Positions 26,177-36,576 of a stretch of 64,000 nt of DNA are shown piece after piece (position 1 is the stretch's first letter; every line of letters starts with the position of its first letter). A program made the position numbers and the translations under genes. The notes under the pieces were generated by a model. The model worked only from the letters and a program-made list of their open reading frames with translations, searched no databases and had not been told where the DNA came from. The DNA comes from Sphingomonas parva (ex Maeng et al. 2020) (lineage in GTDB: Bacteria > Pseudomonadota > Alphaproteobacteria > Sphingomonadales > Sphingomonadaceae): the NCBI RefSeq assembly GCF_004564275.1, contig NZ_SPDV01000008.1, positions 1 through 64,000 on the forward strand, given 5' to 3'.

Positions 26177-28426
26177 GTGAGCTCGCGGGCCGCCGCGCCG
26201 TTGTTGCTGTCGCGCGCCGCGCGCCCGTTGTTCCTGCTCGCGATCCTCACCGGATCGTTCCTGCTCTTTCTCACCCAGCCGATGATCGCGCGCATGGCTC
26301 TGCCGCGGCTGGGCGGCGCGCCGGCGGTATGGAACAGCGCCATGCTGGTCTACCAGGCCCTGCTCCTCGGCGGCTATGCCTATGCCCATTACATCTCGCG
26401 CCTCGCGCCGCGCCGCCAGGCCGGGCTCCACCTCGTCCTGTTCGCTCTCGCCGCGCTATGGCTGCCGATCGGCGTCGGCGACCGCGTCCTGCCCGCCGAT
26501 GCCGCGCCGGCGCTGTGGGCGCCGTGGCTGCTGCTGAGCTCGATCGGCCCCCTGTTCTTCATCGTCTCGGCGCAGGCTCCGCTGATGCAGCGCTGGTACG
26601 CGCTCGATCCGGCCCGCGGCGATCCCTATCCGCTCTACGCGGCCTCCAATCTCGGCAGCTTCGCCGGCCTGCTTTCCTATCCTTTGCTCGTCGAGCCTGT
26701 GCTGACGCTCGATCAGCAGAGCCTGCTCTGGTCCGCCGGCTACGCCTTGCTGGTGCTGCTCGTCGGCCTGTGCGCCCTCACCATTCCGGCCCATGTCGTG
26801 GAAGCGACTCCCGCAGCCGACGAGGGCGAAGCGCCGACCGTCCGCCAGATCCTGTGCTGGATCGCGCTGTCGGCCGTGCCGTCCGGGCTGATGCTATCGA
26901 CCACAACCCATCTCACCACCGACATCGTCGCGCTGCCGCTGCTCTGGGTCGTGCCGCTCGGCCTCTACCTGCTGAGCTTCGTCATCGCCTTCGCGGCGCG
27001 GCGCCGTGCAGCCGACGTCTTCGTGACGATCGGGCCGTTCGTGCTGCTCATCGCCGGCGGCTTCGCATTCAGCGGAGGCTCGCGCAGCCCGTTCTTCACC
27101 GCGACACTGGGGCTCGCGCTCCTCTTCACGACCGCCGTCGCGCTGCACAGCGCGCTCTACCGCGCACGTCCCTCGGCGGGCCATCTGACGTCATATTATC
27201 TGGCGATGGCCCTCGGAGGCGTCCTCGGCGGCCTGTTCTGCGCTCTGGTCGCGCCCGCGGTCTTCGACTGGGCCTATGAGCATCCGCTGCTGATCCTCGC
27301 TGCGGCATGGCTGGTGCCGCAGAGGCGTCTGTTGCCCTGGGAGGTGCCGCTGTGGGCGACGTTATCGCTGATCGGCCTTGCCTTCGTTCTCTCGTTCGCG
27401 GCCGACATGAAGCCGTGGGCGTGGATCGATTCCACGGCCGCGCTGATGATGAGCATCGCCATCTCGCTGACCGCATTGCTGTTCATCGGGCGGCGCGGCG
27501 CCTTCGCCGCCTGCCTCGCGGCGCTGATGCTCAGCTACGGCGGCTGGAGGACGCTGGAGGAGAGCCGGGTGGCCGATCGGACCCGCTCCTATTTCGGGGT
27601 CTACACGATCAGCACGCGCAGCAATCCGCCGTCGCGCCTGCTGACCCATGGCACCACCCTCCACGGCGTCCAGAACCTCACGCCCGGGCAGGAGACGGAG
27701 CCGACCTCTTATTATTCGCGCCACTCGGGCATCGGCCATGCGATGACTTCGCTGGGCATCTTCCACGGCGACCATCCCAAAGTGGGCGTGGTCGGCCTCG
27801 GCACCGGCACCCTGTCCTGCTATGCGCAGCCGGGACAGGAGTGGCGCTTCTTCGAGATCGATCCGGCGATCGTCGCCATCGCCCGGGATCCGCGCCGCTT
27901 CAGCTTCCTCTCCCGCTGCGCTCCGGGCGCGAAGGTGGTCCTCGGCGACGCCCGCCTCAGCCTCGCGCGCGCCGCGCCCGGCAGCCTCGACATGCTCGCC
28001 ATCGACGCTTTCTCGTCCGACGCGGTGCCGATGCATCTCCTCACCCGCGAGGCGCTGGCGGTCTACCGCCGCGCGCTCGCTCCGACCGGGCTCCTCCTGA
28101 TCCACATTTCCAATCGGTACCTCGATCTGGAGCCGGTGCTGGCGGCCGCGGCGAAGCGCGACGGCTGGTACGGCCGGGTCTATGATTATGTGCCGAGCGG
28201 CGAGGAGCAGGGCCGAAACGTCACCATGTCTGTCTGGGTGGCGCTCGCCCCCGATCCGGACACCATCCTGACGCTGCAGATCGCCAGCGGCGAGGATGCC
28301 CATCAGTGGCGGCCGCTGATCGCCCGCAACGGCTTCGAGGGCTGGAGCGACGATCATGCGAGCATCCTTCCCTTGCTCGAGGATTGGAGCAATTGGGTGC
28401 CGGACGTAATCAGGGACATGCCATGA
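26177..28426 (+). CDS. Multi-TM protein fused to a spermidine-synthase-like domain
   Basis: 749-residue protein. Residues 1 to about 450 hold roughly a dozen hydrophobic segments (for example LFLLAILTGSFLLFLTQPMI and LLLGGYAYAHYI). The C-terminal third is a Rossmann domain like polyamine synthases: KVGVVGLGTGTLSCYA (about 535-550), FFEIDPAIVAIARD and LDMLAIDAFSSDAVPMHLLT. Such fusions are common in proteobacteria but their reaction is mostly untested; some may not make polyamines. The GTG at 26177 is the first plausible start. The stop overlaps the GNAT start (ATGA), so the two are coupled. Confidence 0.85.
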   Translation: MSSRAAAPLLLSRAARPLFLLAILTGSFLLFLTQPMIARMALPRLGGAPAVWNSAMLVYQALLLGGYAYAHYISRLAPRRQAGLHLVLFALAALWLPIGVGDRVLPADAAPALWAPWLLLSSIGPLFFIVSAQAPLMQRWYALDPARGDPYPLYAASNLGSFAGLLSYPLLVEPVLTLDQQSLLWSAGYALLVLLVGLCALTIPAHVVEATPAADEGEAPTVRQILCWIALSAVPSGLMLSTTTHLTTDIVALPLLWVVPLGLYLLSFVIAFAARRRAADVFVTIGPFVLLIAGGFAFSGGSRSPFFTATLGLALLFTTAVALHSALYRARPSAGHLTSYYLAMALGGVLGGLFCALVAPAVFDWAYEHPLLILAAAWLVPQRRLLPWEVPLWATLSLIGLAFVLSFAADMKPWAWIDSTAALMMSIAISLTALLFIGRRGAFAACLAALMLSYGGWRTLEESRVADRTRSYFGVYTISTRSNPPSRLLTHGTTLHGVQNLTPGQETEPTSYYSRHSGIGHAMTSLGIFHGDHPKVGVVGLGTGTLSCYAQPGQEWRFFEIDPAIVAIARDPRRFSFLSRCAPGAKVVLGDARLSLARAAPGSLDMLAIDAFSSDAVPMHLLTREALAVYRRALAPTGLLLIHISNRYLDLEPVLAAAAKRDGWYGRVYDYVPSGEEQGRNVTMSVWVALAPDPDTILTLQIASGEDAHQWRPLIARNGFEGWSDDHASILPLLEDWSNWVPDVIRDMP

Positions 28427-28959
28427 TGGAGACCGAGCGGCTGCGGCTGCGCAACTGGACGATGGCGGATGTGGAGCCGTTCGTGCGCCACACCAACACC
28501 CCTGCGGTGATGCGCTGGCTGGGCGGCGTGAAGACTCCGGCGGAGCTCGAGGCGATCGTCCGCGACCGCTTCATCCGGTGGCAGGAAACGCGCGGCCGCA
28601 CCTTCTGGGTCGTCGAGCGCAAGGCCGACGATGCGTTGCTCGGCTTCTGCGGCCTGAAGGTCGCCGACGATGCGGGCAGCCCGGTGGAGGGCGAGCACGA
28701 GGTCGGCTGGCGCCTGCGCGAGGATGCCTGGGGGCAGGGCTATGCCCGGGAGGCGGCCACGGCCTCGCTCGACTTCGCGTTCGACACCTTGGCGGCGTCG
28801 CGGGTGGTCGCCCTCACCGTCGACGGCAATCGCCCGAGCTGGGGGCTGATGGAACGGCTCGGAATGACGCGCCGGCCCGAGCTCGATTACGACGGGCCGG
28901 CCTGGGCGGAAGGGCGCGTCATCGTCTACAGCATCGGGAGGGACGAATGGCGGGCCTGA
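28423..28959 (+). CDS. GNAT N-acetyltransferase (RimJ/RimL type)
   Basis: 178-residue acetyltransferase beginning METERLRLRNWTMADVEPFV, typical of the RimJ/RimL-like Acetyltransf_3 group. The acetyl-CoA loop lies around WGQGYAREAATASLDFAF, preceded by EVGWRLREDA. Substrates could be protein N-termini or small molecules; the sequence does not decide. It overlaps both neighbours: 4 bases with the upstream gene and 13 with the carbonic anhydrase gene. Confidence 0.88.
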   Translation: MMETERLRLRNWTMADVEPFVRHTNTPAVMRWLGGVKTPAELEAIVRDRFIRWQETRGRTFWVVERKADDALLGFCGLKVADDAGSPVEGEHEVGWRLREDAWGQGYAREAATASLDFAFDTLAASRVVALTVDGNRPSWGLMERLGMTRRPELDYDGPAWAEGRVIVYSIGRDEWRA

Positions 28960-29492
28960 TCCCGTTCGGCGGCCGCCGGCCGCGGATCGACGGCACGGCC
29001 TTCGTCGCGGCCGGCGCGCGGCTGATCGGCGACGTCGAGATCGGTGCGCAGGCGAGCATCTGGTACAATTGCGTGCTGCGCGGCGACGTGAACCGGATCC
29101 GCATCGGCGCGCGGACGAACGTCCAGGACGGCACCGTCATCCACGTCGATTCGCCCAAGCCCGGGAAGGACGGCGGCCATCCTACGATCATCGGCGCCGA
29201 CGTGCTGATCGGCCATATGGCGATGATCCACGGCTGTGTGCTGCACGATCGCGCCTTCGTCGGGCTCGGCGCCATCGTGATGGACGGCTGCGAGATCGAG
29301 AGCGGGGGAATGCTCGCGGCAGGCGCCATGCTCACGCCGGGGCGGCGCATCCCCTCCGGCCAGCTCTGGGCGGGCCGTCCGGCCAGATATCTGCGCGATC
29401 TCAGCGCCGAGGAGCTGGCTGGGCACGCCGCCGGCGTCGCCCATTATGTCGCCCTGGCGCAGGCCCATCGCGAGGCGCTCAGCGGCGCCTGA
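28947..29492 (+). CDS. Gamma carbonic anhydrase family protein
   Basis: 181 residues forming a left-handed beta-helix from hexapeptide repeats (IGDVEIGAQASIW, LIGHMAMIHG, VGLGAIVMDG). Three histidines at the trimer interface, His-66 (GTVIHVDS), His-90 and His-95, match the metal triad of gamma-class carbonic anhydrases; many homologues (YrdA/PaaY type) have thioesterase or unknown roles. GGGAGGG is five bases upstream of the ATG. Its last 14 bases overlap the converging lipoprotein gene. Confidence 0.9.
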   Translation: MAGLIPFGGRRPRIDGTAFVAAGARLIGDVEIGAQASIWYNCVLRGDVNRIRIGARTNVQDGTVIHVDSPKPGKDGGHPTIIGADVLIGHMAMIHGCVLHDRAFVGLGAIVMDGCEIESGGMLAAGAMLTPGRRIPSGQLWAGRPARYLRDLSAEELAGHAAGVAHYVALAQAHREALSGA

Positions 29493-29982
29493 GCATCTCG
29501 CCAAGGCTCTCCGTCTGGTCCTGCTGGCGATCGGCGAGGGCCTGCAGCGCCGCCGTCGCGCCCGCGAGCCGTTCGGCGTCCGCCGGGCTGAGCGGTCCCT
29601 GTCTCGCCCGCTCGATCGCATAGGCGTCGAGATCCGCCAGCGCGCGGCTGGTCGCCGATCGCGCGGCCGCGGCGCGGGAGAGCGCCTGCTGTGCTTCCAC
29701 CCAGCTGTCGCTGCCCGTCGAACCGGCGCGTGCGGCAAGATCGCGAGCGCGGCCCAGAGCGTCGGCAAATCCCTCGTCGCCGGCGCGGCCCGCCTGGACG
29801 AAGGCGGCGATTCGACCGGGTAACGCCGGATCGTTCGGGGCCGGGACGGGAACCCGTTCCGGGTCACCCGCGGCATAGAGTTCTTCGGCGGGACGGCGCG
29901 CCAGGGAGGGATAGTCTCCGGAGCCGGCGCAGCCCGCGCCGAGCAGCGCGACGATCAGGGGAAGGGCGATCCGATAGGTCAT
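29479..29982 (-). CDS. Small hypothetical lipoprotein
   Basis: 167 residues with a lipoprotein signal (RIALPLIVALLGAGC, lipid-attached Cys-18 by position). The mature part is alanine/arginine rich and helical (LSRAAAARSATSRALADLDA, ATAALQALADRQQDQTESL), consistent with a coiled-coil periplasmic protein. AGGAGGT is placed ideally before the ATG at 29982. No family recognised. It converges on and overlaps the carbonic anhydrase gene, which argues that both genes are real but compact. Confidence 0.72.
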   Translation of the reverse strand: MTYRIALPLIVALLGAGCAGSGDYPSLARRPAEELYAAGDPERVPVPAPNDPALPGRIAAFVQAGRAGDEGFADALGRARDLAARAGSTGSDSWVEAQQALSRAAAARSATSRALADLDAYAIERARQGPLSPADAERLAGATAALQALADRQQDQTESLGEMLRRR

Positions 29983-30084
29983 CGGAGACCTCCTATAGGG
30001 TGAACCGCCGTACGGAAAGCGTGGCGCTGTCGCGGATGCCCGGCCGGCTTTGTTGCGCTGCCGCGACTTTTCCGCCCAACGCAC

Positions 30085-30113
30085 TTGCCAGCCCCGAATC
30101 TTCCCCCTATGTG
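30085..30113 (+). promoter_or_regulatory. Promoter of tRNA-Arg
   Basis: TTGCCA (30085-30090) and TATGTG (30108-30113) are 17 bases apart and end 12 bases before the mature tRNA, the expected geometry for a sigma-70 tRNA promoter. Confidence 0.55.
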
Positions 30114-30125
30114 CCCCTCCACCGG

Positions 30126-30202
30126 GCGCCCGTAGCTCAGCTGGATAGAGCACCAGACTACGAATCTGGGGGTCAGAGGTTCGAATCCTTTCGGGCGCGC
30201 CA
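30126..30202 (+). tRNA. tRNA-Arg (ACG)
   Basis: 77 bases with encoded CCA. Acceptor GCGCCCG (30126-30132) pairs with CGGGCGC (30192-30198). The anticodon stem CCAGA/TCTGG encloses CTACGAA, anticodon ACG, whose A34 is normally edited to inosine to read CGU, CGC and CGA. The T arm has the standard GGTTCGAATCC. Confidence 0.97.
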
Positions 30203-30212
30203 TTTCAAAAAA

Positions 30213-30246
30213 CCCCGGAAGACCGCGCGGTCTTCCGGGGTTTTTT
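30213..30246 (+). terminator. Strong intrinsic terminator of tRNA-Arg
   Basis: CCCCGGAAGACC (30213-30224) pairs perfectly with GGTCTTCCGGGG (30229-30240) around GCGC and is followed by TTTTTT. Six A bases precede the stem, so it can also stop transcripts from the other strand. It is the clearest terminator in the window. Confidence 0.95.
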
Positions 30247-30376
30247 CATGCCTCGGCCGCATCCCTCCGGCGAAGCTGCTGCGGCAGGCGAGGCCGCGCC
30301 GCGATTGATTCAGCATTTACCCCGACAATCGTTCGGCTAGGCTGCCGGAAGAACGGCCGTGGAGGGGGGACGCCAC

Positions 30377-31162
30377 GTGTATTATGTATTGAGCAGCCGC
30401 GAGCACCTGCTTCGTCATTTCCCGAAGGGGGGAGTCGGCGCCGAGATCGGCGTGGCGGAGGGAAATTATTCGGCGGAGATCCTCGCCTCCGCCGACCCGA
30501 AAGAGCTGCATCTGATCGATCCGTGGAGCCATCTGGAGAGCGGTTCGGACCTGCTGCAGGCCCGTTCCCTGCTCTCCGAGGTGGACACGAAACGGGACCG
30601 CGCCGAGACCTTCGAGGCGCCCCCCGCGAATGCGCCGGGCGATGCGAAATACGCCGCGGTCGCCGCGCGCTTCCAGGGCGACCCTCGGGTCCGCCTCCAC
30701 CGCCAATATTCCTACAAGGCGGCGGAGGCCTTCGAGGACGGCAGTTTCGATTTCGTCTATCTGGACGGCAATCACCATTACGAGTTCGTGCTGCGGGACC
30801 TCGAGGATTACGCCGCCAAGCTGAAGCCGGGCGGTCTCCTGTTCGGCCACGATTTCTTCGAGGATACCTTCGCGCAGAAGGAGCGCTACGGCGTGATCGA
30901 CGCCGTCGGCGCGTTCGTGAAGCGGTCCGACTTCTGCTTCGTCCTGCTCACCTGGGAGCCGTTCTCGACCTTCTGTCTGGCGCGGCGCCTCGACGGCTTC
31001 GCCGGCGCCTTCCTGCGCAACGTCTTCGAAAGCGACGTGCAGATGATCGAGATCCCGGATGCACTGGCAGGGAGCTACCAGGACAAGATGTACGAGCGCC
31101 GCAACGGCTCTCGCAAGCGCATCCCGAGCTTCATGAACTCGCTCCAGTTCCAGCTCGGCTAG
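30377..31162 (+). CDS. Class I SAM-dependent methyltransferase (Methyltransf_24 type)
   Basis: 261 residues from a GTG at 30377 with GGAGGGGGG seven bases upstream; an earlier in-frame GTG at 30359 lies before that ribosome site and is less likely. The SAM loop is VGAEIGVAEGNYSAEIL, followed by LHLIDPWSH and FDFVYLDGNHHYEFVLRDLE, as in small-molecule or glycan methyltransferases of the Methyltransf_24 group. Single gene flanked by a terminator upstream and copy B of the palindromic element downstream. Substrate unknown. Confidence 0.82.
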   Translation: MYYVLSSREHLLRHFPKGGVGAEIGVAEGNYSAEILASADPKELHLIDPWSHLESGSDLLQARSLLSEVDTKRDRAETFEAPPANAPGDAKYAAVAARFQGDPRVRLHRQYSYKAAEAFEDGSFDFVYLDGNHHYEFVLRDLEDYAAKLKPGGLLFGHDFFEDTFAQKERYGVIDAVGAFVKRSDFCFVLLTWEPFSTFCLARRLDGFAGAFLRNVFESDVQMIEIPDALAGSYQDKMYERRNGSRKRIPSFMNSLQFQLG

Positions 31163-31202
31163 GGCGCGATCGGCTGAGGTGGAGGCGCTTCGCGCTTCTG
31201 CC
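31160..31202 (+). repeat. Interspersed palindromic element, copy B
   Basis: Begins at the methyltransferase stop codon: TAGGGCGCGATC, then AGGTGGAGGCGC and an imperfect complement GCGCTTCTGCC. Related to the copies at 19239 and 55169. Confidence 0.55.
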
Positions 31203-31256
31203 GATGGCGTGAGCCTTGGTCTAGCGGCCGCCGCGGAAAGGCGGCGCCCGCGCCGC

Positions 31257-32129
31257 TCAGCGGTCGAACTTGTCGAGGCGCCGCCGTCCGAACAGCAGCT
31301 TGCGCTCCAGCCGCCGCCGCAGGGCCTCGTAATAAGCGGTGAGGAAGGCCTCGTGGCTCTCGACCTCGCCGATTCCGAGCTTGCCCCGGATCGTCGTCGC
31401 GACGGCATCGAGGCTGTCCTGGTTGCCGCCGCGGAGGACCTGCTCGAGCGTCTGCAGCTCGAAGATGCCGTAGGCGTCGAGCTGCTCGTCGGTGAAGGCA
31501 TAACCGGCAGAGTGGGCGTCGGCGCGCATCAGATCGTAGGTCAGGCGCTGCCGCGGCGTGTTGATCACCCAGGTGCCGGCGAGAAGGTCGCCGACCCGGA
31601 GCCGGTCCTTGTTGAACAGGGGGAAGAACAGGAAGAGACAGGCCCAGCCGAGGCCGAGCAAGGTCATCGCAGCGCCGGCGCCGCCTTCGGCCGCCTCCAT
31701 GCCGAGGAAGGAAAGCGGCAGGTAGACCTCGATCTCCCGCATCAGGTTGCGCGCGATCACCGCGTCGGCGGTCAGCCGTCCGCCGTCGCGCGCGACGACC
31801 CTCAACCCCGAGGCTCTCTTGCCGAAGGTCGCGGCGCGGGGGCCCATCTCGAGGATGATGAAGTAGAAGTTCCGCAGCAGGAAATAGCCGAGCAGCCAGA
31901 TGATCGCGAGCGGCTCGGCGCCGGCCAGCCCCGTCGCCATGAAGCCGAAGGCGACGATCAGCGTCATCGCGATCAGCGTGGCGAACATGATCAGCGCGTC
32001 GAGCAGGAAGGCGGTCGCCCGCTGCCCCGCCGAGGCGAGGGTGAGGCCGAGGTCGACCCCTTCCGGTGTGACCAGCCGCCGGCGCATGCGGACCGATTGC
32101 GCCCGGTGCAGGATCGCCTGCTCAGCCAT
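31257..32129 (-). CDS. RDD family membrane protein
   Basis: 290 residues, last gene of the six-gene operon. The N-terminal half is an RDD domain: the Arg in AGQRATAFLLDALIMF, three or four TM segments (LLDALIMFATLIAMTLIVAF, LAIIWLLGYFLLRNFYFII, MTLLGLGWACLFLFFPLF), and ATFGKRASGLRVVARDG between them. A cytoplasmic tail of about 100 charged residues follows. RDD proteins are linked to ion antiport or to membrane complexes; in this operon type the role is unknown. It overlaps the SpoIIM-like stop by 8 bases. Confidence 0.85.
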   Translation of the reverse strand: MAEQAILHRAQSVRMRRRLVTPEGVDLGLTLASAGQRATAFLLDALIMFATLIAMTLIVAFGFMATGLAGAEPLAIIWLLGYFLLRNFYFIILEMGPRAATFGKRASGLRVVARDGGRLTADAVIARNLMREIEVYLPLSFLGMEAAEGGAGAAMTLLGLGWACLFLFFPLFNKDRLRVGDLLAGTWVINTPRQRLTYDLMRADAHSAGYAFTDEQLDAYGIFELQTLEQVLRGGNQDSLDAVATTIRGKLGIGEVESHEAFLTAYYEALRRRLERKLLFGRRRLDKFDR

Positions 32130-33114
32130 GGGGATTCCGCCGCGGAAGATAATAATAAGCGCACCACAGGATCAGCATCGTCATGCCGATCGCGTAACGG
32201 ACGAGATCGTCGCGAATAAGCTGGCGGCCGAGGCCCTCGAGCAGCCCGGCGACGAGCAGCATCAGCACTACGCCGACCATGGCGGTTGCCGTCTCGCGGC
32301 CGGATCGGCTCGCCGCGGCCAGTCTCGGCAGGGCTCCCGGAAAGACGACGCTCCAGCCGATGCGCAGACCGGCCGCGCCGGCAAGGACGATCGCGAACAG
32401 CTCGGTGGAGCCGTGGATGATCAGCCATCCGCCGAGCTCGAAAGTGAGGCCGTGGGAGCCGTAAAGCGCCAGGAACGCTCCCAGCATCCCGCCGTGATAG
32501 AGGAGGAGGAGTACGGTCGGCGCGCCGAAGGCGAAGCCGAGCGCGAAGCAGAAGATCGCGACCCGCGAATTGTGGGTGAACAGCACCGTCGCGAACACGG
32601 CGAGGCCGTCTCCGCCGGCGCCCGAATAGAGGCCCTCGGCAAGCGCCTCGCGGCTGGCGTTGAAGTCCCGCCCCGAGGCGAGTTCCTCGGGAACGAACGC
32701 ATTGTAGAATTCGGGCTGGCTGGTGACGAGGAAATAGCCGCCGATCGTGCCGATCACCAGGATAGCCAGCGCGATCAGCGTCTCGCGGGCGAGGCCGCGC
32801 ATCGCCGCCGGCCAGTCGCGCGTGAAGAACTGCCGCAGCCGCGCCGCGGGCGTGGTCCTGACGCCGTAGAGGAAGAAATAAGCGCGCGCGCAGAGCGTCT
32901 CGAGATAGGTGACGAGCTCGAGGTCGAGCGACGTCTCGCGTGCGACCGAGAGGGAGGAGAGGGCGCCGCGATAGAGGACCGGCAGGGCGAGCAAGTCCTC
33001 GTCGGAGAGCGAACGCGGCGAGCGTTTCTCGCAGGTCGAGAGCAGGTCGTCGAGGCGCCGCCACTCCGCCTCGCGCTCCGCTCTGAGCCCGCGGAAGCTT
33101 TGCGTGTCGCTCAC
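32122..33114 (-). CDS. SpoIIM-like (stage II sporulation protein M family) membrane protein
   Basis: 330 residues with a GTG start overlapping the DUF58 stop (GTGA). A soluble helical N-terminus (about 1-105) precedes several TM segments (LIALAILVIGTIGGYFLV, VAIFCFALGFAFGAPTVLLLLY, WLIIHGSTELFAIVLAGAAGL, MLLVAGLLEGL). SpoIIM in sporulating Firmicutes acts in the wall-remodelling DMP complex; this organism is unlikely to sporulate, and the family commonly occurs beside MoxR/DUF58 genes in Gram-negative bacteria. Function there is not established. Confidence 0.87.
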   Translation of the reverse strand: MSDTQSFRGLRAEREAEWRRLDDLLSTCEKRSPRSLSDEDLLALPVLYRGALSSLSVARETSLDLELVTYLETLCARAYFFLYGVRTTPAARLRQFFTRDWPAAMRGLARETLIALAILVIGTIGGYFLVTSQPEFYNAFVPEELASGRDFNASREALAEGLYSGAGGDGLAVFATVLFTHNSRVAIFCFALGFAFGAPTVLLLLYHGGMLGAFLALYGSHGLTFELGGWLIIHGSTELFAIVLAGAAGLRIGWSVVFPGALPRLAAASRSGRETATAMVGVVLMLLVAGLLEGLGRQLIRDDLVRYAIGMTMLILWCAYYYLPRRNPHG

Positions 33115-34420
33115 AGCAGGTTCCTCTGCTTGACGCCGAGATAGGCGTTGAGCAGCGCCGGTCCGGCCTGATCGTGCGCCGCCTCGATCACATGCACGCC
33201 CAGCCGCCGCAGCCGCCCTACGACCAGCCGTCGCTCGCGCAGCAGCGCCGCGGCCGTTACCGCTTTGGTGACGGCCTCCGGCGTCTCCGGCGCGGCGGCG
33301 GCGAGCCCTTCGAGTTCCTCGTCGCGGAGCAGGACGAACAGCACGAGATGCCGCTTGAGCAGGGTGCCGACCGCCTGGAGCATCAGCTCGGCGCTGATCG
33401 TGTCCGAAAATTCGGTGAAGATGACGAGCAGCGAACGGCGATTGAGCCCGGTGGTGAGCGTCGCGAGCGCCAGCGTGTAATTCGTCTCGCGCTCCGAATA
33501 TTCGATGCCGGCGGCGAGCCGCTGGAGCAGGGTGAAGGCCCGCGCGCCGGACACCGGCTTGCTCGACACGCGCGGGTGGGAATCGAAGGCGAACAGGCTG
33601 ACGCGGTCGCCGTCCTTCAGCGCGACGAAGGCGGTGAGCAACGCCGCGCCGACCGCCCGGTCGATCCGCGGCAGGCCGGCGAGCGGCTCGCACATGGTCC
33701 GGCCGCTGTCGAGCGCGATGATCACGTTGTTGTTGCGCTCGGTGCGATATTCCTTGGCGAGCAGCCGGCGGTGCCGCGCCGATTGCTTCCAGTCGATCGA
33801 CCGGCGGTCCATGCCCTGCTGGAACTCGGCCAGCGCCTCGAACTCCGCGCCTTCGCCGATCTGCATCCGCGCCGTCAGTCCGTGCAGCATGTCGCGGTGG
33901 CTGAAGTCGGCCGAGCGCTCGCGCAAGGCGCGAATGTCGGGAACGATGACGATCTCCTCGCCCAACGACAGGCGCCGCTGCTTCCAGACGAGGCCGAGCG
34001 GACCCTGCCAGCGGAGCCAGACGGTCTCCAGTCGCGCCGTGCCGCGCCGCAGCGGTACCAGCGGGATCGTCGTCTCGCCTTCGCCGCCGTGCAGCACGAT
34101 CCTGGTGCGCAGGCCCTGCGGCGCCGCGAGCAGGTAATGGCTGTCGAGGGCGGCCTCGCACCAACGCGGCGGTGCACGGGCGGCGCGTACGCTGACGGTG
34201 AGGGCGAGCTCGCGGCCGACCGCCGCGCTCATCGGCCCCGAGACGATCGGCGCCATGTCCCTTCCGGCCGCGCCGAGCGCCGCGTCGAGGACCAGCAAGG
34301 CGATCAGGAAGCCCAGGAAGACGAGGCCGACGAACCAATAGCCCGGCGCAAACACGCCGAGCAGGAAGGCAGCCGGCGCCGAGCCGGCGGTGATCAGGAT
34401 CGTGCGGCGCGTCGGGTAGA

Positions 34421-34424
<4 letters not shown>
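33111..34424 (-). CDS. DUF58 domain protein (VWA-like)
   Basis: 437 residues. Two TM helices at the N-terminus ([20 protein letters not shown] and [20 protein letters not shown]) anchor a periplasm/cytoplasm beta domain, then the DUF58 signature [20 protein letters not shown] (about 206-225) and a VWA-like fold with a partial MIDAS ([17 protein letters not shown]). DUF58 proteins are typical partners of MoxR ATPases. Starts with ATGA overlap on the MoxR stop. Confidence 0.9.
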
Positions 34425-35373
<949 letters not shown>

Positions 35374-35377
<4 letters not shown>

Positions 35378-36576
35378 TTGATCAGGTCCTTCTTCCACTG
35401 GAACAATGCGCGGGCGGCCGCGACCAGGCCGGCGCGGTCTCCTGCCTGGCGCGCGGCGGCGGCGAGCGCGCTGAAGCGGGGCTCGCCGGGCGGCGAGAGC
35501 CGATCGAGATAGGCGTCGAGCTCCGTGTCGCGCAACGCGAGGTGCGCGCCGCTCTCATGCGCGGCCGCTTCGCGGATAAGCTGGGCGTAAGCGTCGCCCG
35601 CGCGATGCTCGCGCCGCGCGATCTTGAGCAGCCCGGCGCTGTTCTCGACCAGGGCGGTCTTGCCGAAGGCGATCGCCCGCGGCTCCTCCGCCGCCGGGCC
35701 GAAACGGAAGGCGCCGTGCAGGCCGCCGAGGATCGCCGCGAGCACCAGCGCCAGGGTGAGGGGCAGGAACGGCGGCTCGAACGCCAGCTGCAGCGCGTTC
35801 GGGTGACGGCCGAAGCCGTTGACGGTGAGGTCGAACGCCACGGCGCGGGCGTCGGTGGCGTTCAGCTCGGTCAGGATCGCAAGCGCCGCTTTCGCCCGGG
35901 CCGGTTCCTTGAGGCCCTGATTGTTGAGCAGGTCCGGGTCCGCCAGGAGATAGAGCGGCGCGTCGCCGAGGCGTGCGAGGACGATCTCGCCGGGCGCTCC
36001 GACGAGGAGCGGCGTGACGTCATACCCGGAAACGGTCTGAACGATGCGCGGAAGCGGCGCTTGTACACCCGCCAGAAAATCGCGCCCGCGCGCCGTTCGG
36101 CTCTTCGCTTGAGATTGCGTAACCTTCAGCCGGCGGTCCTTGCCGAGGATCTCGGACACCAGGCCGTCGGGCAGCGTGCCGACGCCGCGCACCCAGCCGC
36201 GCTTGTCGCGATCCGGGACGACGCCCCATTTCGGCAGCACGATCAAAGTCGCGCGGCCGCCGCGCAGGCGCACCACCTCCTCGATCGCCTCGGCGCTCGT
36301 GTCCGGCTCGGCGGCGATGACGAGCAGGTCCTCGCCCTCGAAATCGCCGGCATTGCGGACGAGCCGCGTCTGGCCGCCGGAAAGCTCGATCAGCCGCACG
36401 ATGCCCTTGAATCCGATTCCCGAGCTCGACAGCGCATGGGCGCGCCCGTCGCGGCTGGAGCCCGTGTCCCCGGCGTAAGCCGCGAGAACGAGGAACAGCC
36501 CGAAGGCGACGATTCCCGCGGCGATGACGGCCGCGACCACTTTCGGCTCGAAGGTCGGGCGCGCGCTCTCGCTCAT
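35374..36576 (-). CDS. DUF4350 domain membrane protein
   Basis: 400 residues. One N-terminal TM helix ([22 protein letters not shown]), a globular DUF4350 region (about 45-255: [38 protein letters not shown]), a second TM ([20 protein letters not shown]) and a charged tail. Such proteins resemble GATase-like sensors of the MoxR operon. ATG at 36576 overlaps the DUF4129 stop (ATGA). Confidence 0.85.
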
